Shown piece by piece: positions 13,043 through 14,947 of a stretch of DNA of 14,947 nt (position 1 is the stretch's first letter; the number at the start of each line of letters is the position of its first letter). Under the pieces are notes generated by a model. It was not told the origin of the DNA and ran no database searches. It saw nothing but the letters and a program-made list of their open reading frames with translations. This DNA is from an uncultured bacterium (GTDB lineage: Bacteria; Actinomycetota; Coriobacteriia; Coriobacteriales; Coriobacteriaceae), in NCBI GenBank assembly GCA_905215275.1, contig CAJMPE010000027.1, positions 1-14,947 of the forward strand, given 5' to 3'. Both the position numbers and the translations under genes were made by a program.

Positions 13043-13059
13043 TAGATCTCAATAGATCT
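13043..13059. repeat. Tandem TAGATCT sites
   Basis: TAGATCT occurs twice, at 13043-13049 and 13053-13059, spaced by CAA. Each contains the palindrome AGATCT, and the two lie one helical turn apart. This is a possible binding site for a regulator of dnaK, but it is about 200 bases upstream of the gene. Confidence 0.35.
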
Positions 13060-13064
13060 GCCGA

Positions 13065-13180
13065 GAACTCAAACAGTGTGTTTACCTGCGCATTTGAGAA
13101 CCTAAACTCTCAGAGATAAGAAATCTTATATGAATTGACTTAGATTTTGTATATTCCGGCCCATAAGGGGATACACTACA
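13065..13180 (+). promoter_or_regulatory. dnaK promoter and possible heat-shock operator region
   Basis: An AT-rich island carries TTGACT (13135-13140), TATATT and GATACACT (13170-13177), but no pair has standard spacing. The least bad is TTGTAT (13147-13152) with GATACA 17 bases later. Half-sites resembling the actinobacterial HspR element (CTTGAGT-N7-ACTCAAG) occur imperfectly: CTCAAA near 13069, TTTGAG near 13093 and CTCTCAG near 13107. A palindrome ATAAGA-AA-TCTTAT lies at 13116-13129. No CIRCE element (TTAGCACTC-N9-GAGTGCTAA) was seen. Confidence 0.35.
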
Positions 13181-13200
13181 TCCTGAAAGACAAGCCGAAG

Positions 13201-13228
13201 CGCCGCGCGACAGACCGTCGAGGCGGCG
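13201..13228 (+). repeat. GC-rich hairpin in the dnaK leader
   Basis: CGCCGC (13201-13206) can pair with GCGGCG (13223-13228) in the untranslated leader, 10 bases before the AGAGAGG ribosome binding site. It does not cover that site, so a simple RNA thermometer is not indicated. It might stabilise the message. Confidence 0.3.
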
Positions 13229-13256
13229 CGAACGCAAAAGAGAGAGGTAATTTCTA

Positions 13257-14390
13257 ATGAGTAAGATTCTTGGTATCGACCTTGGTACTACTAACTCCGC
13301 TATGGCCGTCCTCGAGGGCGGTTCTCCGACCATTATCGTGAACGCCGAGGGCGACCGCACCACCCCGTCCGTTGTTGGCTTCCGTGCTGACGGCGACCGC
13401 GTCGTGGGTAAGGCCGCTAAGAACCAGGCTGTCACCAACCCCAAGAACACCGTGTTTTCCATCAAGCGCTTCATGGGCCGCAAGTACTCCGAGTGCACCT
13501 CCGAGATCAAGACCGTGCCGTATGAGGTCAAGGAGGGCCAGGGTGGCCGTGCCGTCGTCGATATCGAGGGCAAGGATTACACCGCCGAGCAGGTGAGCGC
13601 CATGACACTCGCGAAGATGAAGGCTGACGCCGAGAAGTATCTGGGCGAGACCGTCACCGACGCCGTCATCACCGTCCCGGCCTACTTCAACGACGCCCAG
13701 CGTCAGGCTACCAAGGATGCCGGCAAGATCGCTGGCCTCAACGTCAAGCGTATCGTCAACGAGCCGACCGCTGCCGCCCTGGCCTATGGCCTGGACAAGC
13801 AGGGCACCGACCAGCGCATCCTGGTCTTCGACCTGGGCGGCGGCACCTTCGATGTCTCCATCCTCGATCTCGCCGACGGCGTGTTTGAGGTTCTGTCAAC
13901 CTCGGGCGACAACCACCTGGGCGGCGACGACTGGGATCAGCGCGTCATCGACTGGATGGCCGACAAGTTCCAGCAGGAGAACGGCGTCGATCTGCGTCAG
14001 GACCCCATGGCCCTGCAGCGTCTGAAGGAGGCTGCCGAGAACGCCAAGAAGGAGCTCTCCGCGGCGCAGCAGTCCACCATTAACCTGCCGTTCATTACCA
14101 TGAACCAGTCCGGCCCGCTGCACCTCAACTACACGCTGACCCGCGCCGAGTTCGAGAAGATCACCCGCGACCTGCTCGAGCGCTGCAAGCAGCCTGTCAC
14201 CAACGCCCTGCGCGACGCCAAGCTCAAGCTCTCCGATCTGACCGAGGTCATCCTCGTCGGCGGCTCCACCCGTATGCCCGCTGTCCAGGATCTGGTAAAG
14301 ACCATGACCGGCAAGCAGCCCAACATGTCCGTGAACCCCGACGAGGTCGTTGCCGACGGCGCTGCCGTCCAGGGCGGCGTGCTCGCCGGC
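13257..14390 (+). CDS. dnaK: Hsp70 chaperone DnaK, N-terminal 378 residues, broken by a sequence junction
   Basis: The ATPase domain is complete: ILGIDLGTTNSAMAVLEGG at the start, TVPAYFNDAQRQATKDAG, IVNEPTAAALAYGLD, VFDLGGGTFDVSILDL, and VILVGGSTRMPAVQDLV followed by NPDEVVADGAAVQGGVLAG. The ~24-residue insertion of Gram-negative DnaK is absent, as expected for an actinobacterium. Codon use is biased as in a highly expressed gene. After Gly378 the family continues with a D/E-V-KD-VLLLDVTPLSLGIET-type linker and the peptide-binding domain. Here the frame instead stays open to 14930 with unrelated sequence that is antisense to another gene. The peptide-binding domain and lid are therefore missing, and grpE/dnaJ, which usually follow, are not reached. 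The start is ATG 13257, with AGAGAGG 9 bases upstream. Confidence 0.96.
14374..14390. other. Junction between dnaK and a foreign DUF3783 gene
   Basis: Up to about 14390 the plus strand reads as DnaK (AAVQGGVLAG). From about 14376 rightward the minus strand reads as the C-terminal part of a DUF3783-type protein (LLTELAGEHAA). The ~17 bases in between make sense in both, so the two sequences share a short overlap here. An assembly misjoin across this overlap is the simplest explanation. A real rearrangement disrupting dnaK is less likely because dnaK is important for fitness. Confidence 0.75.
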
Positions 14391-14759
14391 CAGCTCGGTG
14401 AGCAGCCGGGAGAAGGGCCAGGCCAGGTTGGTGGCGGTGGCCAGCGCTTTCAGGGGGATGTTCACCCCGCTGGCCTTCAGCGCCTCCAGAAATTCATCCA
14501 GCGCCGGGTCCTTGATGCCCGCCAGCACCAGAGCCGGAACCTGCGGCAGGGATTGGGCGGGCTGGCTCAGCGCTTTGCCGCTGCCGCCCAGCAGGCGGGA
14601 GACGGTGCTGTCGGCCTGGCTGGGGGCAACGGCCCGCAGCGCCATGCCGAAGGGGACCGCGGCGGCCTCCAGCGCCTGCCAATCGGCGCTGCCCGGCTGA
14701 ATGCCCCACACAAGGCCCTGTGCGGTGGATTTGGCGGTATGGGAAATGTGTGCTTTCAT
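14376..14759 (-). CDS. DUF3783-type small protein, C-terminus cut at the junction
   Basis: About 128 codons are readable from the ATG at 14757-14759, which has a perfect AAGGAGG 7-8 bases upstream. The N-terminus is MKAHISHTAKSTAQGLVWGI. The second half carries VPALVLAGIKDPALDEFL, GVNIPLKALATATNLAWPF and RLLTELAGEHA, which fits the DUF3783 pattern seen in Clostridia such as Faecalibacterium: a PxxVLxG core, a PLKAxxTxTNxxW stretch and an L-x-xEL-x-x-EH end. Function is unknown. The natural stop would be within a few codons of the junction; past it the frame runs antisense through dnaK and has no meaning. Family and source organism come from pattern memory, not a search. Confidence 0.6.
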
Positions 14760-14813
14760 GGTACGAACCTCCTTGCGGCGGCCCTGGGGATAGTATGGCC
14801 GCACACTAAGATA

Positions 14814-14842
14814 AGTATACCGGAAACTGCCCGGCAGGGCAA
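14814..14842 (-). promoter_or_regulatory. Promoter of the DUF3783-type gene
   Basis: On the minus strand, TTGCCC (14837-14842) and TATACT (14814-14819) are exactly 17 bases apart. Transcription would start near 14807, leaving a leader of about 50 bases that includes AAGGAGG at 14768-14774. Bases 14843-14947 beyond it are A/T-richer than the rest of the window and show no clear gene. Confidence 0.65.
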
Positions 14843-14947
14843 CTGGCGGCGAAAGAGCCATGACGCAAACCAAAACCGGGAAATTCCAAAAACCAGAAGA
14901 ATCGCAAGAATCAGAACCGGAATGCTCTGAAAAAGCAGTTTTCCCAG

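Larger units (their letters stand above)
12750..13256. other. Long non-coding stretch upstream of dnaK
   Basis: About 507 bases with no credible gene. Bases 12750-12870 show nothing beyond a CGGCAT/ATGCCG pair. Bases 12871-12997 hold the large inverted-repeat element. Bases 13000-13256 are the dnaK control region: more AT-rich, with short palindromes and a GC-rich hairpin just before the gene. No tRNA-like cloverleaf was seen. Confidence 0.6.

Noticed and set aside
13896..14375. Continuation of the DUF3783-type frame through dnaK
   Set aside because: It is antisense to strongly conserved DnaK codons; open only because of GC-rich codon bias.
14391..14930. C-terminal 180 residues of an apparent 557-aa DnaK
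   Set aside because: They bear no resemblance to the DnaK peptide-binding domain. They are the reverse-strand shadow of the DUF3783-type gene.
14757..14947. Open minus-strand frame with a hydrophobic stretch running in from the window edge and ending at the DUF3783-type start
   Set aside because: It would overlap a good promoter and ribosome binding site and has no start in the window. The hydrophobic stretch could be chance; too little to call.

Overview
The window looks like chromosomal DNA of a high-GC gut actinobacterium of the class Coriobacteriia, most likely Collinsella or a close relative. This is inferred from the GC-rich, GC-ending codon use, the Gram-positive type DnaK, the 3H-domain NAD repressor and the anaerobic gene content (NiFe-hydrogenase maturation, a 2[4Fe-4S] ferredoxin, oxygen-labile NadA). 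The last ~560 bases differ in character and probably come from a different organism, a Faecalibacterium-like Firmicute. They appear to be joined inside dnaK by an assembly error.

Bases 1-5021 (minus strand) hold a nickel and hydrogenase maturation cluster. It reads, in transcription order, an 82-aa helical protein of unknown function, nikR, hypF, hypC and hypD, and then a metal-dependent DtxR-family repressor cut off by the window edge. Stops and starts lie very close in places (hypC/hypD overlap by one base; nikR starts one base after the upstream stop), so translational coupling is likely. No hydrogenase subunit and no hypA, hypB or hypE is present here. A strong terminator at 5022-5059 separates the cluster from thioredoxin upstream.

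Bases 5170-8220 contain trxA (minus), a divergently transcribed protein that resembles a uracil-DNA glycosylase that has lost its catalytic motifs (plus), and a two-component system (minus): a LytTR response regulator overlapping a seven-helix GHKL histidine kinase of the AgrC type.

Bases 8398-12433 (plus) form a self-contained NAD synthesis operon, nadA-nadB-nadC-niaR. A perfect 19-bp inverted repeat overlaps the nadA promoter and is the obvious operator for the NiaR repressor encoded by the last gene. A perfect-stem bidirectional terminator closes the operon. It is shared with a convergent 61-aa ferredoxin gene on the minus strand.

Bases 12750-13256 are a ~500-base non-coding stretch holding a large nested inverted-repeat element (12871-12997) and the dnaK control region. 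dnaK (plus) is clean through residue 378. At about 14390 its reading frame continues only as the antisense of a DUF3783-type gene that has its own promoter and ribosome binding site on the minus strand.

No tRNA, rRNA, CRISPR array or insertion sequence was seen. I found no convincing entirely new system. The best leads are the degenerate UDG-like protein, the nikR-coupled small protein, the palindromic NiaR operator-promoter and the 51-nt inverted duplication.
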